Shown one piece after another: positions 25,547-33,861 of a stretch of 38,646 nt of DNA (within the stretch, counting starts at the first letter, position 1; every line of letters starts with the position of its first letter). Origin of the DNA: Massilia horti (GTDB taxonomy: Bacteria; Pseudomonadota; Gammaproteobacteria; Burkholderiales; Burkholderiaceae_D). The stretch spans positions 1 through 38,646 of the forward strand of contig NZ_SPUM01000013.1 in assembly GCF_004614195.1 (NCBI RefSeq), given 5' to 3'. Made by a program: the position numbers and the translations under genes. The notes beneath the pieces are model-generated. The model worked only from the letters and a program-made list of their open reading frames with translations, searched no databases and was not told the origin of the DNA.

Positions 25547-26526
25547 ACAGCCTGTGGTGGCTGGCGTTGCCGGTATTGGCGTTGCCGGTTCTTTGGCATC
25601 GCCAGAAGCGCGAAGAGACCCGCGCCGATCCGCTCGCCACGGCGCGCTTTCTGCCGAAGGCCGAACCGAAGCAGGTGCGCGTGTGGCGCTGGCGCGAGCT
25701 GGTCCTGCTGCTGGTGCGTTGCCTGCTGCTCGCCACGGCGATCGCGTGGCTGGCCGATCCGGTTATCGCATGGCGCGGCGACACGGTGGTCGTGGTCGAG
25801 GGCGTGGATGCCGCATGGGCGCAGCAGCAGATCGGGCAGGCCGGTTTCGGCAAGGCGGAGCAGCTGACACTGCCGCCTGCCGAGGCATTGAACTGGCTGC
25901 ACGCACACGAGCGCGAGTGGCGCGATGGCGCGAGGCTGCTGGTTGTGGGCGATGTGCCGATGCCGGCGGCGCAGCCGCGATTCGGTCGCCGTGTCGAACT
26001 GCGGACGATGGCCGAACCGTTCGCGAAGACCGAGCATCACGTTGCGATCTTCGGCGAGCATGCTGGGCAGTGGCGGGCGCTGTTTGCTGCGCTCGATGGC
26101 CCGCAGCGCTTTGTGATCGACGACGCACCAAACTCCAGGACCGAATTGATCGTGTGGGATCGCACCGAGGCGCCGCCGGCCGGGTTGAAGGCGCCCTTGT
26201 GGTGGGTGCTTGATACGACCGCGTTCCCGGAGTTGAAACAGGCGCGGGAAGTGGCGGGCATCCGTTACGCGGACAGCACGCGCGGCAGGCTGTGGACTTC
26301 GGCGGCATGGCCGCCGCAAGACGCCGACAGCGCACGTGAACTGTTCGAGACCTGGCAGCATCTGCACTATCCGCCCGTCGCCTACACGGCGCCGCCACAA
26401 GTGCTGGGCGTGGCTGGAACAGGCGCGGCCACGCAGTCCGCCGGGGCGCTGCGCGACAAGATGATGCTTGCGCTGGTCGCCTTGTTTGCGCTGGAAAGGA
26501 TACTGACCCATGCACGCCGCCGCTGA
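25543..26526 (+). CDS. BatA-like membrane protein (aerotolerance N-terminal domain)
   Basis: A 327-residue protein. The N-terminal two-helix unit (LWWLALPVLALPVLWHRQKREE and a second helix at about residues 52-70, ELVLLLVRCLLLATAIAWLAD) with LATARFLPK between is the BatA/DUF1550-type module found with MoxR and DUF58. A soluble region follows, with alternating strands and helices, and a last hydrophobic helix near residues 304-320 before a basic tail. There is no MIDAS motif, so it is not a full BatA vWA protein. Its ATG overlaps the DUF58 stop (ATGA), and its end overlaps the next gene by 17 bp. A structural role anchoring the complex in the inner membrane is inferred. Confidence 0.8.
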   Translation: MNSLWWLALPVLALPVLWHRQKREETRADPLATARFLPKAEPKQVRVWRWRELVLLLVRCLLLATAIAWLADPVIAWRGDTVVVVEGVDAAWAQQQIGQAGFGKAEQLTLPPAEALNWLHAHEREWRDGARLLVVGDVPMPAAQPRFGRRVELRTMAEPFAKTEHHVAIFGEHAGQWRALFAALDGPQRFVIDDAPNSRTELIVWDRTEAPPAGLKAPLWWVLDTTAFPELKQAREVAGIRYADSTRGRLWTSAAWPPQDADSARELFETWQHLHYPPVAYTAPPQVLGVAGTGAATQSAGALRDKMMLALVALFALERILTHARRR

Positions 26527-28477
26527 CCTTTCCAAGCGCGTCGAACGCGCGGCGCTGCTGCGGCGCGTGCCATCGTGGATCGCGGGTGTCCTGCCCTGGT
26601 GCGCGCTGCTTTGCGCGCCCGGCATAGTGGGCTGGGTGGCATGGAGCGCATGGGACGCGGCACGCCTGCGCAAGCGCATCAAGGCCGAGTGGATGCGCTG
26701 GCTCGACGATGCGGTGCCCGAACTGGAGGACAGCACGGCGCTGCTGGTGCAGGCCGACACGCCGCTCGCACGGCTGCAGCAGCAACGGTTGCTGACACGG
26801 CTTGCAGGCGTCGTTACGTCGCTTGAACTGAAACGAATCTCCCGCCAGCGCGTAAGCGGCGGGTACGCAGCAGTGCTGATCAGCGTGGCCGCGGCGGGGC
26901 TGACCTGGGGCTGGGGGGGCTTGAAGCCGACCGTACCAAGTCAGGTGGAAAAAGCGACCGCCGGCGCGGCCGTATCGCCAAGATCCGAGCTGCTGGTTCG
27001 CATCACGCCGCCAAAGTACACCGGGGTCGAACCAATCGAGTCCGCTCCTCGCGATTTGCAGGCGCCGGAGGCCAGCGTGGTCGAATGGTGCCTGAAGAAT
27101 CCGGCTGCCGTGGACGAATCGGTCGAGCTCTCCGACGGCCAGGTCCTTAAACCCGGACGCGAATGCGCACGCTGGAGCGCAACCGAATCGGTCTTCTGGC
27201 GCTGGAATGGCGCGCGCTACACCTTGCGGGTGACTCCTGACCAGCCGCCGCAGGTGATCGTGTCGGAACCGGCGGAAATGGTCCATGAGCTCGCGCCGGA
27301 CGCAAAGAGCGCGGCGATGGCGATCGAAGTGCGAGACGACTACCAGGTCGCGCGCGCAACGCTGCACCTGACGCTGGCTCGCGGCAGTGGCGAGAACATC
27401 CGGTTTTCGGACCGCGAAATGCCGCTGCCGGCATCGAACGATCCGCGCGTGCGGCGCTGGTCCAAACAGTGGACGCTGGCCGACCTGGGTATGGAGCCCG
27501 GCGACGAGCTGTACTTCTTCGTGCGCGCAACCGACAACGCGCAGCGCGAGCACACCGTGCAGTCGCCGACCTATACGTTGCGGCTGCCGGCGCCCGCAGC
27601 GGCCGAGGAGGAGGCCAGCTCCGCTCTGCCGACGCTGGTCAAGCCCGAGAGCCTGCGCAGCCAGCGCCAGATCATCATCGATACCGAGCAGCTGGTCGCG
27701 GACATCAAGGCGCGCAAGCCCAACGCCGCAACCGTGCGCGAGCGCAGCGAGTCGATCGCGGCCGACCAGGCCACGCTGCGCCGCCGCTACGGCCAGTTCC
27801 TGGGCGAGGAATCGACGCTGTTCGGCGGCGAAGATCACGACGACGACCACGGCGGCGGCAAACAGGACGTGCTGCACCAGTTCGGCCACGCACACGACCA
27901 GGCTGAAAATGCGACCCTGTTCGACGAAGCGACCAAGAAGGTGCTGCGCCGCGCGCTGGCCGCGATGTGGGATGCCGAAAAGGCGCTGCGCGCGATTACG
28001 CCAGCGACCGCGCTGCCGCCGGAGTATAAGGCGCTCGATGCGATCAAGGAGCTGCAGCAGGCGGACCGTATCTACCTGCACAAGACCGCGTTCACGCCGC
28101 CGGCGATCAAGGAGGAAAAGCGCCTCTCCGGCGACGTGGTGGGCGCCGCCAGCTACAAGCGCGAGCAGGGCGCGGCCGCCGAAACGATTCCCTCGCAGGT
28201 GCGCGAACTCGTGCAGGCGCTGTCCGCGGATGGGCCGTTGCCCGCGCTGTGGACACGCACCGCGCACGATTGGGTGCGCGAGCATATCGCCAGCGAAGAG
28301 CAGCGCTTGGGGGCGCAGCGCGCAATCCAGGACGTGGCCGACGGCTGTGTGCCGTGCCGCGCAACCCTGCGCGCATGGCTGCGCGGCGCGGTCCCGCAGG
28401 CGCCGGCGCTGCTGCAACCAAAGCCGGTGGCCGAGACGCCGTTCACCCGGGCGTGGCGTAGTGGAGGCAAAAAATGA
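26510..28477 (+). CDS. DUF4175-like large membrane protein
   Basis: A 655-residue protein with two N-terminal membrane helices (about residues 22-46 and 115-136). Between them is a basic, helical cytosolic-like stretch. A long exported region follows: a beta-sandwich-like part (LLVRITPPKYTGVEPIE to TYTLRLPAP, residues of about 160-365), then a mostly helical part. An acidic/histidine loop HDDDH at 443-447 is followed by GGG and could bind metal. The layout matches DUF4175-type proteins seen in MoxR-DUF58-BatA clusters. No enzyme motif is recognised. AAAGGA precedes the ATG, which overlaps the previous gene; the stop overlaps the next ATG (ATGA). Confidence 0.72.
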   Translation: MHAAADLSKRVERAALLRRVPSWIAGVLPWCALLCAPGIVGWVAWSAWDAARLRKRIKAEWMRWLDDAVPELEDSTALLVQADTPLARLQQQRLLTRLAGVVTSLELKRISRQRVSGGYAAVLISVAAAGLTWGWGGLKPTVPSQVEKATAGAAVSPRSELLVRITPPKYTGVEPIESAPRDLQAPEASVVEWCLKNPAAVDESVELSDGQVLKPGRECARWSATESVFWRWNGARYTLRVTPDQPPQVIVSEPAEMVHELAPDAKSAAMAIEVRDDYQVARATLHLTLARGSGENIRFSDREMPLPASNDPRVRRWSKQWTLADLGMEPGDELYFFVRATDNAQREHTVQSPTYTLRLPAPAAAEEEASSALPTLVKPESLRSQRQIIIDTEQLVADIKARKPNAATVRERSESIAADQATLRRRYGQFLGEESTLFGGEDHDDDHGGGKQDVLHQFGHAHDQAENATLFDEATKKVLRRALAAMWDAEKALRAITPATALPPEYKALDAIKELQQADRIYLHKTAFTPPAIKEEKRLSGDVVGAASYKREQGAAAETIPSQVRELVQALSADGPLPALWTRTAHDWVREHIASEEQRLGAQRAIQDVADGCVPCRATLRAWLRGAVPQAPALLQPKPVAETPFTRAWRSGGKK

Positions 28478-29994
28478 TGATTGTGGCGGCGCTGGTCGGC
28501 GCGGCAAGCGCCCTGCTGTACCTGCGCAGGCGGAACTGGATCTGCGCTGGGTTGGCTATCGTGGCCGCGGCCGCGCTGGCGCTGGCGGCCGGGCGCTTTA
28601 CGTTGCCGGGCGAAGTCGGTGCCACCTTGACGATCGATCCGGCCAATCCTCCCGTTGCGCTGGACGGGGTGCGCGCATTGGCGCTGTCTGGCGACGGACT
28701 GCGCGAGGCCGAATGGCAGGACTTGCCGGCGCGGCCGCTGGCGTGGACGAAGCCGGCGACAAGCGTGATCCGCCTGGAGTTTCCTCGTCAGCTCGCGCTC
28801 GGCCGCGTGTTCAGGCTTACCGTGCACCGGAGCGGCAGCGAGCCGGGCCGGCTGCAGCTGCTTGCCGAGAATGGACAGGCGCTGGCCGAAGCGCGTGGGG
28901 AGGGCGATCTCACCGTGGAGTGGCTGCCGCCGCTGGCCGAACCGCTGGTGCTGCAGGCACGCCTGTTCGATGGCAGTGGCAAATTGGTGGCGCAGGGGCC
29001 GGTTCCGGTCAGCGTGCGCGACGCGCGGGCGCTGCAGGTGCAGGGGCGCTTGAGCGCGCCGTCGTTCGACTTGCGGATACTGGACGAGCTGCTGGCCGAC
29101 AGCAATGCGCTGATCGATTGGCAGGTCACGCTGGGCAAAACGGTGACGCGCAGCGAAACCGCGCGCTCGCAGATGACGCCGAACCTGCTGGTGATCGATG
29201 CGGCCTGGTTCGAACGCGCCTCCGCATCGGCACGCACCGCCCTGCTGGATCAGGTGGCGCAGGGCACGCCACTGCTGGTCCTGGCCGGGAACGCGAATGA
29301 CGCGGCGCTCTGGTCGCGCACGCTGGGGCTCGACCTCAAGCCGCAGCCTGCCGACAAGCAGGTCGGATCAAGCATTGTGCTCACGGGCGCCCATCTTGCG
29401 CCCGTGTCGAACAACGCCGGCGAGTGGACCGGGACTGAGGGCGTGCTGTGGACGCGCGCATGGAAAAATGGCCGCATCGGCTGGCTGGCCGCAGCCGATT
29501 GGCACCGTTATGCGATCAGTGAACCGCAGGCGCTGTCGTTGTGGTGGCAGGGTGTGCTCGACCGCCTTGGCGTACAGGACCAGGTGGACGTGGTTTGGCT
29601 CGATCCTCTTGAGATGCCCCTGCCCGGCCAGCGGCTGGAGGTTTGCGCGCAGGGCGTACGCGGGGAGGTGACCTTCCCCGAGCTAGGGCAGACGCTCGCG
29701 TGGCAGCGCCGTCCGGACAAGGCGGATGCGGCGTGCGTCGCGGTGTGGCCGCAGAAGGCCGGTTGGCTCAGGATGCAGGCGCAAGGGACCAAGCCCGCGC
29801 TTGGCGAGGTGTATGTGTTCGCGCGCGAGGATTGGCCGATGTGGCAGGCGGCACAGCGCCGCGATGCGACCGCGCGCTATGCGGCGCGCACGCCAGTGCC
29901 TGGTGACGTCCAGCGTGCGCCACTGTCGGGGTGGCCGTTCGTGCTGCTGTTTGGAGTGGCGATGCTGGCGTTGTGGTGGCGCGAAAGGCGCTGA
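28474..29994 (+). CDS. Membrane-anchored protein with amidotransferase-like fold, end of the MoxR operon
   Basis: A 506-residue protein with N-terminal membrane helices (residues of about 3-17 and 24-40) and one at the C terminus (WPFVLLFGVAMLALWW, then an RERR tail). Between them lies a beta-rich region, then TPNLLVIDAAWFERASASARTALLDQVAQGTPLLVLAGN, which looks like the class I amidotransferase-like fold found in the large BatA/DUF4159 membrane proteins. No catalytic Cys-His pair is visible. GGAGG lies just upstream of the ATG, and the gene overlaps its neighbour by four bases. It closes the ten-gene run; a palindromic repeat array follows. Function unknown; likely part of the same membrane complex. 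Confidence 0.7.
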   Translation: MMIVAALVGAASALLYLRRRNWICAGLAIVAAAALALAAGRFTLPGEVGATLTIDPANPPVALDGVRALALSGDGLREAEWQDLPARPLAWTKPATSVIRLEFPRQLALGRVFRLTVHRSGSEPGRLQLLAENGQALAEARGEGDLTVEWLPPLAEPLVLQARLFDGSGKLVAQGPVPVSVRDARALQVQGRLSAPSFDLRILDELLADSNALIDWQVTLGKTVTRSETARSQMTPNLLVIDAAWFERASASARTALLDQVAQGTPLLVLAGNANDAALWSRTLGLDLKPQPADKQVGSSIVLTGAHLAPVSNNAGEWTGTEGVLWTRAWKNGRIGWLAAADWHRYAISEPQALSLWWQGVLDRLGVQDQVDVVWLDPLEMPLPGQRLEVCAQGVRGEVTFPELGQTLAWQRRPDKADAACVAVWPQKAGWLRMQAQGTKPALGEVYVFAREDWPMWQAAQRRDATARYAARTPVPGDVQRAPLSGWPFVLLFGVAMLALWWRERR

Positions 29995-30020
29995 GCCGAG
30001 GCGCACCCTTTAATCTACTA

Positions 30021-30170
30021 CGGCTACGGGCTTCAGAAGAGGCGTAGGGTGCGCACCTGTGCGCACGCGGTTCGCGAACGTAGCGCAGGGAAGCGGCAGC
30101 CGCAAGTCAGTAAGCCGTGACCGCGTGCGCACAGGTGCGCACCCTACGCCTGTGCCGAAGCCCGTAGCCG
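30021..30170 (+). repeat. Palindromic intergenic element, copy 3, inside a larger palindrome
   Basis: The 106-bp element is at 30043-30148 with perfect 29-bp arms at 30043-30071 and 30120-30148. Outside it, CGGCTACGGGCTTC at 30021-30034 and its complement at 30157-30170 form a second shell, so the whole 150 bp can fold into one long stem. It follows the last gene of the MoxR operon and could serve as its terminator. Confidence 0.9.
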
Positions 30171-30178
30171 CAGCACAT

Positions 30179-30271
30179 TGTAGGGGGCGCGGGGCCGCCG
30201 AGGACCCGTGCGCACGCGGTTCGCGAACGCAGCATAGTGAAGCGGCGGCCGCAAGTCAGCATGCGGTGACC
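30179..30271 (+). repeat. Degenerate fourth copy of the palindromic element
   Basis: From 30208 the sequence GTGCGCACGCGGTTCGCG and the interior through CCGCAAGTCAGCATGCGGTGACC match copies 2 and 3. The left end is altered (GTAGGGGGCGCGGGG) and the right arm is missing. It stops seven bases before the stop codon of the spermidine synthase-like gene, so copies 3 and 4 stand in tandem between converging genes. Confidence 0.75.
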
Positions 30272-30277
30272 CGGTGG

Positions 30278-31045
30278 CTAGCCCATCCGGTCGCGCATCC
30301 ACTCCTTCAGCCCATTGACCCAGTTCTTGGCGGGCATGTTGAAACGCCGCTTGATCTCGCCCGCGCGCTGGTACAGCACCGAAAAGTCGATCTGCGGCGC
30401 TTTTTTGAACGCGATGACGACAATGTTCGCATCGTGTACTTCAGGCAGCCACACGACCGCGTCGAATACCTGCTCCATCGCCTGCAGGTTCTTGTCGTAG
30501 TTGCTGAAGTCGCCGAACACGTTGGTGGTCATGATGCCGTTTTCGGTCAGGCAGTCGAAGCAGCCCTGGTAGAACTCGGGGGTGTCGAGCACCGGGCCGC
30601 GCGCCTCTTCGTCGTACAGGTCCACCTGCAGCACGTCCACCTTGTTGCGGTTGGCCGGGTCGAGCACAAAGTCCAGCGCGTTCATTTCGCGCACCTTGAG
30701 CCGCTCGTCGTCGTCCGGCAGGCCGAACAGGGCACGGCAGATCGCGATCACGTTCGGGTTCAGCTCCACGGCGGTCACGCGTGCGTCCGGGAAGCGCAGG
30801 TAGCAGAACTTGGTCAGCGCGGCGCTGCCCAGGCCAAGCTGCACGATGTGCTTGGGCGCGTCCTGGAACAGCATCCACATCATCATCATCTGCACATAAT
30901 CGAGCTCGATCACATCCGGGCGCGACAGGCGCATCGCACCCTGGACCCAGGTGGTGCCAAGGTGCAGGAAGCGGACGCCTTCGAATTCGGTGATCGTGGC
31001 GGGGGGATGGCCCGGCTGGGCGAAGCGGGAATCTGGAGAAGGCAT
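30278..31045 (-). CDS. Spermidine synthase-like protein
   Basis: A 255-residue Rossmann-fold protein of the polyamine synthase type. HIVQLGLGSAALTKFCYLRFPDARVTAVELNP is the nucleotide-binding motif and the acidic turn; later DVLQVDLYDEEARGPVLDTPEFYQGCFDCL corresponds to the catalytic-loop region, where true spermidine synthases have DSSDP. That loop is not conserved, so aminopropyl transfer is doubtful, and such proteins are often only SpeE-like. No signal or membrane segment is seen. An extended -10-like TGGTAAGAT (31072-31080, minus strand) lies just upstream, so it may have its own promoter although the histidine kinase gene ends 45 bp before it. No clear ribosome site is visible. Confidence 0.8.
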   Translation of the reverse strand: MPSPDSRFAQPGHPPATITEFEGVRFLHLGTTWVQGAMRLSRPDVIELDYVQMMMMWMLFQDAPKHIVQLGLGSAALTKFCYLRFPDARVTAVELNPNVIAICRALFGLPDDDERLKVREMNALDFVLDPANRNKVDVLQVDLYDEEARGPVLDTPEFYQGCFDCLTENGIMTTNVFGDFSNYDKNLQAMEQVFDAVVWLPEVHDANIVVIAFKKAPQIDFSVLYQRAGEIKRRFNMPAKNWVNGLKEWMRDRMG

Positions 31046-31071
31046 GGTGCGTGAATCAGCGTCAAGAGCCG

Positions 31072-31080
31072 ATCTTACCA
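31072..31080 (-). promoter_or_regulatory. Possible extended -10 promoter for the spermidine synthase-like gene
   Basis: The minus strand reads TGGTAAGAT in the 45-bp gap, a fair match to TGnTATAAT. There is no clear -35. Confidence 0.3.
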
Positions 31081-31090
31081 GACTGTGAGC

Positions 31091-32491
31091 TTATGCCTGA
31101 TTGAGCGGCTGGGTAACTGGCAGGATCAGCGTGACCGCCAGACCGCCACCTTCGCGGTTGGCCAGCGTGATGCGCCCGCCGTGCGCTTCGGCGATCTCGC
31201 GCGCGAGCGCCAGGCCCAGCCCGGTGCCGCTGCGCTTGGTGGAGTAGAACGGCACCAGCGCGTTGGTGAGCACCGCCTCGCTCATGCCATGGCCGCGGTC
31301 GAGCACGTCGATACGGATCGCGTCCTGCGTGCGGCGGATGTGCAGTTCCACGCGTTCCGGCTTGCCGCCCGATTCGTGCGCGTTCTTGAGCAGGTTCAGG
31401 AGCGCCTGTTCCATCTGCGCCGGGTCGAATTGCGCCGGTTCGGCGGGCAGCGCGTCGCCTGCCCGGAACTGCACCTGGGATGCGAGGCGCTTGACGAACG
31501 CGTCCCAACTGCACGTTTCGATCCGGGGCGTCGGCAGCTTGGCAAAGCGCGCGTAGCCCAAAATGAAGCTCTCCAGATGGCGCGTGCGCTCGCCGATCGT
31601 CTCCAGGATTTGCGGCAGGCGTTCGGTCTGCCCGCGCCGCACCAGCTCCGCGCCGGAATGCGCCAGCGAGGCCAGCGGCGCCAGCGAGTTGTTCAGTTCA
31701 TGGCTGATCACCCGGATCACTTTTTTCCAGGTCTGCACTTCCTGGCGCCGCAGCTCGACGGTCAGGTGGCGCAGCAGCAGGAGCTCGTGCTTGCGCCCGT
31801 TCAGGCTGAAGCTGCTGCGGGCCAGGTGATACACCTCTTCGTCCTCGCCCTCGCCGGCGGTGAACAGCCCGTCGCCGCCGCGGCCGAGCGCTTCGGACAA
31901 GGCGGGCGCCGCCTGTTCGAGCAGGTCGCGCAGCTGGCGCCCTTCCAGCTTGCGGCCATCGGCCAGGAGCTGGCGCGCGGCCGCGTTGGCGTAGACGATG
32001 GTGCCGCGGCTCGCGGCAAAGTCGGCCACCAGCAGCATGGCCACAGGCGTGTTCTGCACCATGGTGTCGAGCAGCAGCTCGCGCTGCACCAGGTCCAGGC
32101 GCTGCTCGCGCAGCACGTTGCCCAAGTCATTGTGGGCCGCGATCAGGTCGGACAGTTCGTCGTTCTGCTGCCAGTGCAGGCTGAACGAGAAGTCGCCGTC
32201 GCGATAGCTGGTAACGGTGCCTTCGAGCGCGCGGAACAGCGACAGGATCGGCTGGATTTGCGAGCGGATCGTGATGATCGCGATCGGCACCACGCACACC
32301 AGGCAGATCGCGAATACTGCCCATGGCTGGTTGGGCAGCAGGTGCTCCAGCCAGATCGCGATCAGGATGCCCACCGCGAGCAGCGTGGCGATCAGCGCCG
32401 ACCAGCGGGTGACCAGCGAAAGGCGCAAGCCTTGCGGGCGCTTGGCTTTGGGCCGTAAGCCCTTGCTGGCAGGCGCGTCGGGGGCGTTCAT
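31091..32491 (-). CDS. Sensor histidine kinase (NtrY/NtrB-like) of the efflux operon
   Basis: A 466-residue kinase. Two membrane helices (about residues 30-46 and 55-76) are separated by only about ten residues, so it has almost no periplasmic sensor; sensing is likely within the membrane or cytosol. A HAMP-like linker and a PAS domain (TMVQNTPVAMLLVADF to LEGRQLRDLL) come next, then the phosphoacceptor H264 in SHELNNSLAPLASLAHSG. The HATPase domain follows, with NLLKNAHES (N box), DRGHGM (G1) and GTGLGLALAREIAEAHGG (G2). The gene overlaps the upstream response-regulator gene by four bases, so the two form a pair. Confidence 0.92.
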   Translation of the reverse strand: MNAPDAPASKGLRPKAKRPQGLRLSLVTRWSALIATLLAVGILIAIWLEHLLPNQPWAVFAICLVCVVPIAIITIRSQIQPILSLFRALEGTVTSYRDGDFSFSLHWQQNDELSDLIAAHNDLGNVLREQRLDLVQRELLLDTMVQNTPVAMLLVADFAASRGTIVYANAAARQLLADGRKLEGRQLRDLLEQAAPALSEALGRGGDGLFTAGEGEDEEVYHLARSSFSLNGRKHELLLLRHLTVELRRQEVQTWKKVIRVISHELNNSLAPLASLAHSGAELVRRGQTERLPQILETIGERTRHLESFILGYARFAKLPTPRIETCSWDAFVKRLASQVQFRAGDALPAEPAQFDPAQMEQALLNLLKNAHESGGKPERVELHIRRTQDAIRIDVLDRGHGMSEAVLTNALVPFYSTKRSGTGLGLALAREIAEAHGGRITLANREGGGLAVTLILPVTQPLNQA

Positions 32492-33831
32492 GCGGCGCGC
32501 GCGATGCCCAGCCGCTCCATGCGCCGGTAAAGGGCCTGGCGCGAGAGGCCCAGTTCAGCGGCGGCCTGCGCCACCACGCCGCCGGCGCGTGTCAGTGCCT
32601 GGACGATCGTGTCGCGATCCGGTTCGGCTTCCATGGCAATGGGGCTCGCGTGCACCGGCACGGGCAGGCCGAGGTCTTGGGCCTTGATCTCGTTCCCCTC
32701 GGCCAGCAGGCTGGCGCGCGCCATCACGTTCTTCAGTTCGCGCACGTTGCCCGGCCAGGCATGCGCCAGCAGCGCCGCCTCGGCGAGCCGGTGCAGCGTC
32801 TTGCCCCTGGCGAGAAAGCTGGTGGCCAGCGGCAGGATGTCGCCCGGCCTGCTTGCCAGCGGCGGCAAACGCAGTTCGATCACGTTCAGGCGGTAGAACA
32901 GGTCTTCGCGGAAGGTGCCGGCCCGGATCATCGCCTGCAGGTCGGCGTTAGTGGCGCTGATCACGCGTACCTTGACCTGGCGCTCGCGGTTCGAGCCGAG
33001 GCGCTCGAAGCGCCCGGTTTCCAGCACCCGCAAGAGCTTCATCTGGCCCGCCAGCGGCAGGTTGCCGATCTCGTCGAGGAACAGGGTGCCGCCATCTGCC
33101 GCTTCGAACTTGCCTTCGCGCGCCTTGGACGCGCCGGTGTAGGCGCCGGCGTCGGCGCCGAACAGTTCGGCCTCGATCAGCTCGGAGGGCAGGGCGCCGC
33201 AGTTGAGCACGACGAACGGGCCGCTTGCCACCTGCGAATTGGCCTGGATGATTTCGGCGATGCGCTCCTTGCCGGTGCCGTTCGGGCCGGTGATCAGCAC
33301 CGGCACGTCCGAGCGCGCCACCTGGCAGGCCAGCGACAGCACGCGCTCGGTGGCCGGATCGGCCCAGACCAGGCCGCGCAAATCGAAGTTCTGTTCGAGC
33401 TCGCGGCGCGCGCGCCGTTCGCGCTGCAGGCGCTGGCCCAGCGCGCGGTTGGCCTGGCCCAGCTCGATCAAATTGGTGACGGTGGCCAGCAGGCGTGAGT
33501 CGTTCCATGGCTTGGCCAGGTAGTCCGCCGCGCCGGCCTTGACCAGGTCGACGGCGGCGTCCAGGTGGGTCCAGGCGGTAAGCAGGATCACCGGCAGGTC
33601 CGGGTGGCGCTTGCGGATCTCGCGAAACAGCGCCACGCCTTCCTCGCCCGACGTGGTGTCGGCGGTGAAGTTCATGTCCTGGATGACCAGGTCGACCGGC
33701 TCGCGCGCCAGCACAGCCAGGCCCTCGTCGGGCGAGGCGGCGCGCAACGCCGCGATATCGTGCAGCGAGAACAGGACCTCGAGCGCGATGGCGACGGCGG
33801 CGTTATCGTCGATGATCAGTACGGTAGGCAT
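32488..33831 (-). CDS. Sigma-54-dependent response regulator (NtrC family)
   Basis: A 447-residue activator. The receiver domain has D52 in VIQDMNF as phosphorylation site, with the acidic pair in LIIDDN near the start. The central AAA+ domain has Walker A GPNGTGKE, the sigma-54 contact loop GAYTGA (GAFTGA with Y) within ELFGADAGAYTGASK, and Walker B GTLFLDEIG. The C terminus is a Fis-type helix-turn-helix (AAAELGLSRQALYRRMERLG). The frame opens at 33843, but MPTVLIIDD at 33831 is the natural start of the domain. It is encoded with its kinase at the end of an efflux operon whose upstream region carries a sigma-54 type promoter, so self-control of the operon is likely. Confidence 0.93.
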   Translation of the reverse strand: MPTVLIIDDNAAVAIALEVLFSLHDIAALRAASPDEGLAVLAREPVDLVIQDMNFTADTTSGEEGVALFREIRKRHPDLPVILLTAWTHLDAAVDLVKAGAADYLAKPWNDSRLLATVTNLIELGQANRALGQRLQRERRARRELEQNFDLRGLVWADPATERVLSLACQVARSDVPVLITGPNGTGKERIAEIIQANSQVASGPFVVLNCGALPSELIEAELFGADAGAYTGASKAREGKFEAADGGTLFLDEIGNLPLAGQMKLLRVLETGRFERLGSNRERQVKVRVISATNADLQAMIRAGTFREDLFYRLNVIELRLPPLASRPGDILPLATSFLARGKTLHRLAEAALLAHAWPGNVRELKNVMARASLLAEGNEIKAQDLGLPVPVHASPIAMEAEPDRDTIVQALTRAGGVVAQAAAELGLSRQALYRRMERLGIARAA

Positions 33832-33861
33832 GTGCGCTAGCATACCATTGCCGGTTTGGTA

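Noticed and set aside
16981..30020. A RiPP precursor peptide gene next to the TldD/TldE pairs
   Set aside because: The gaps in and after the operon are too short or are filled by hairpins and repeats; no small frame with a ribosome site was seen.
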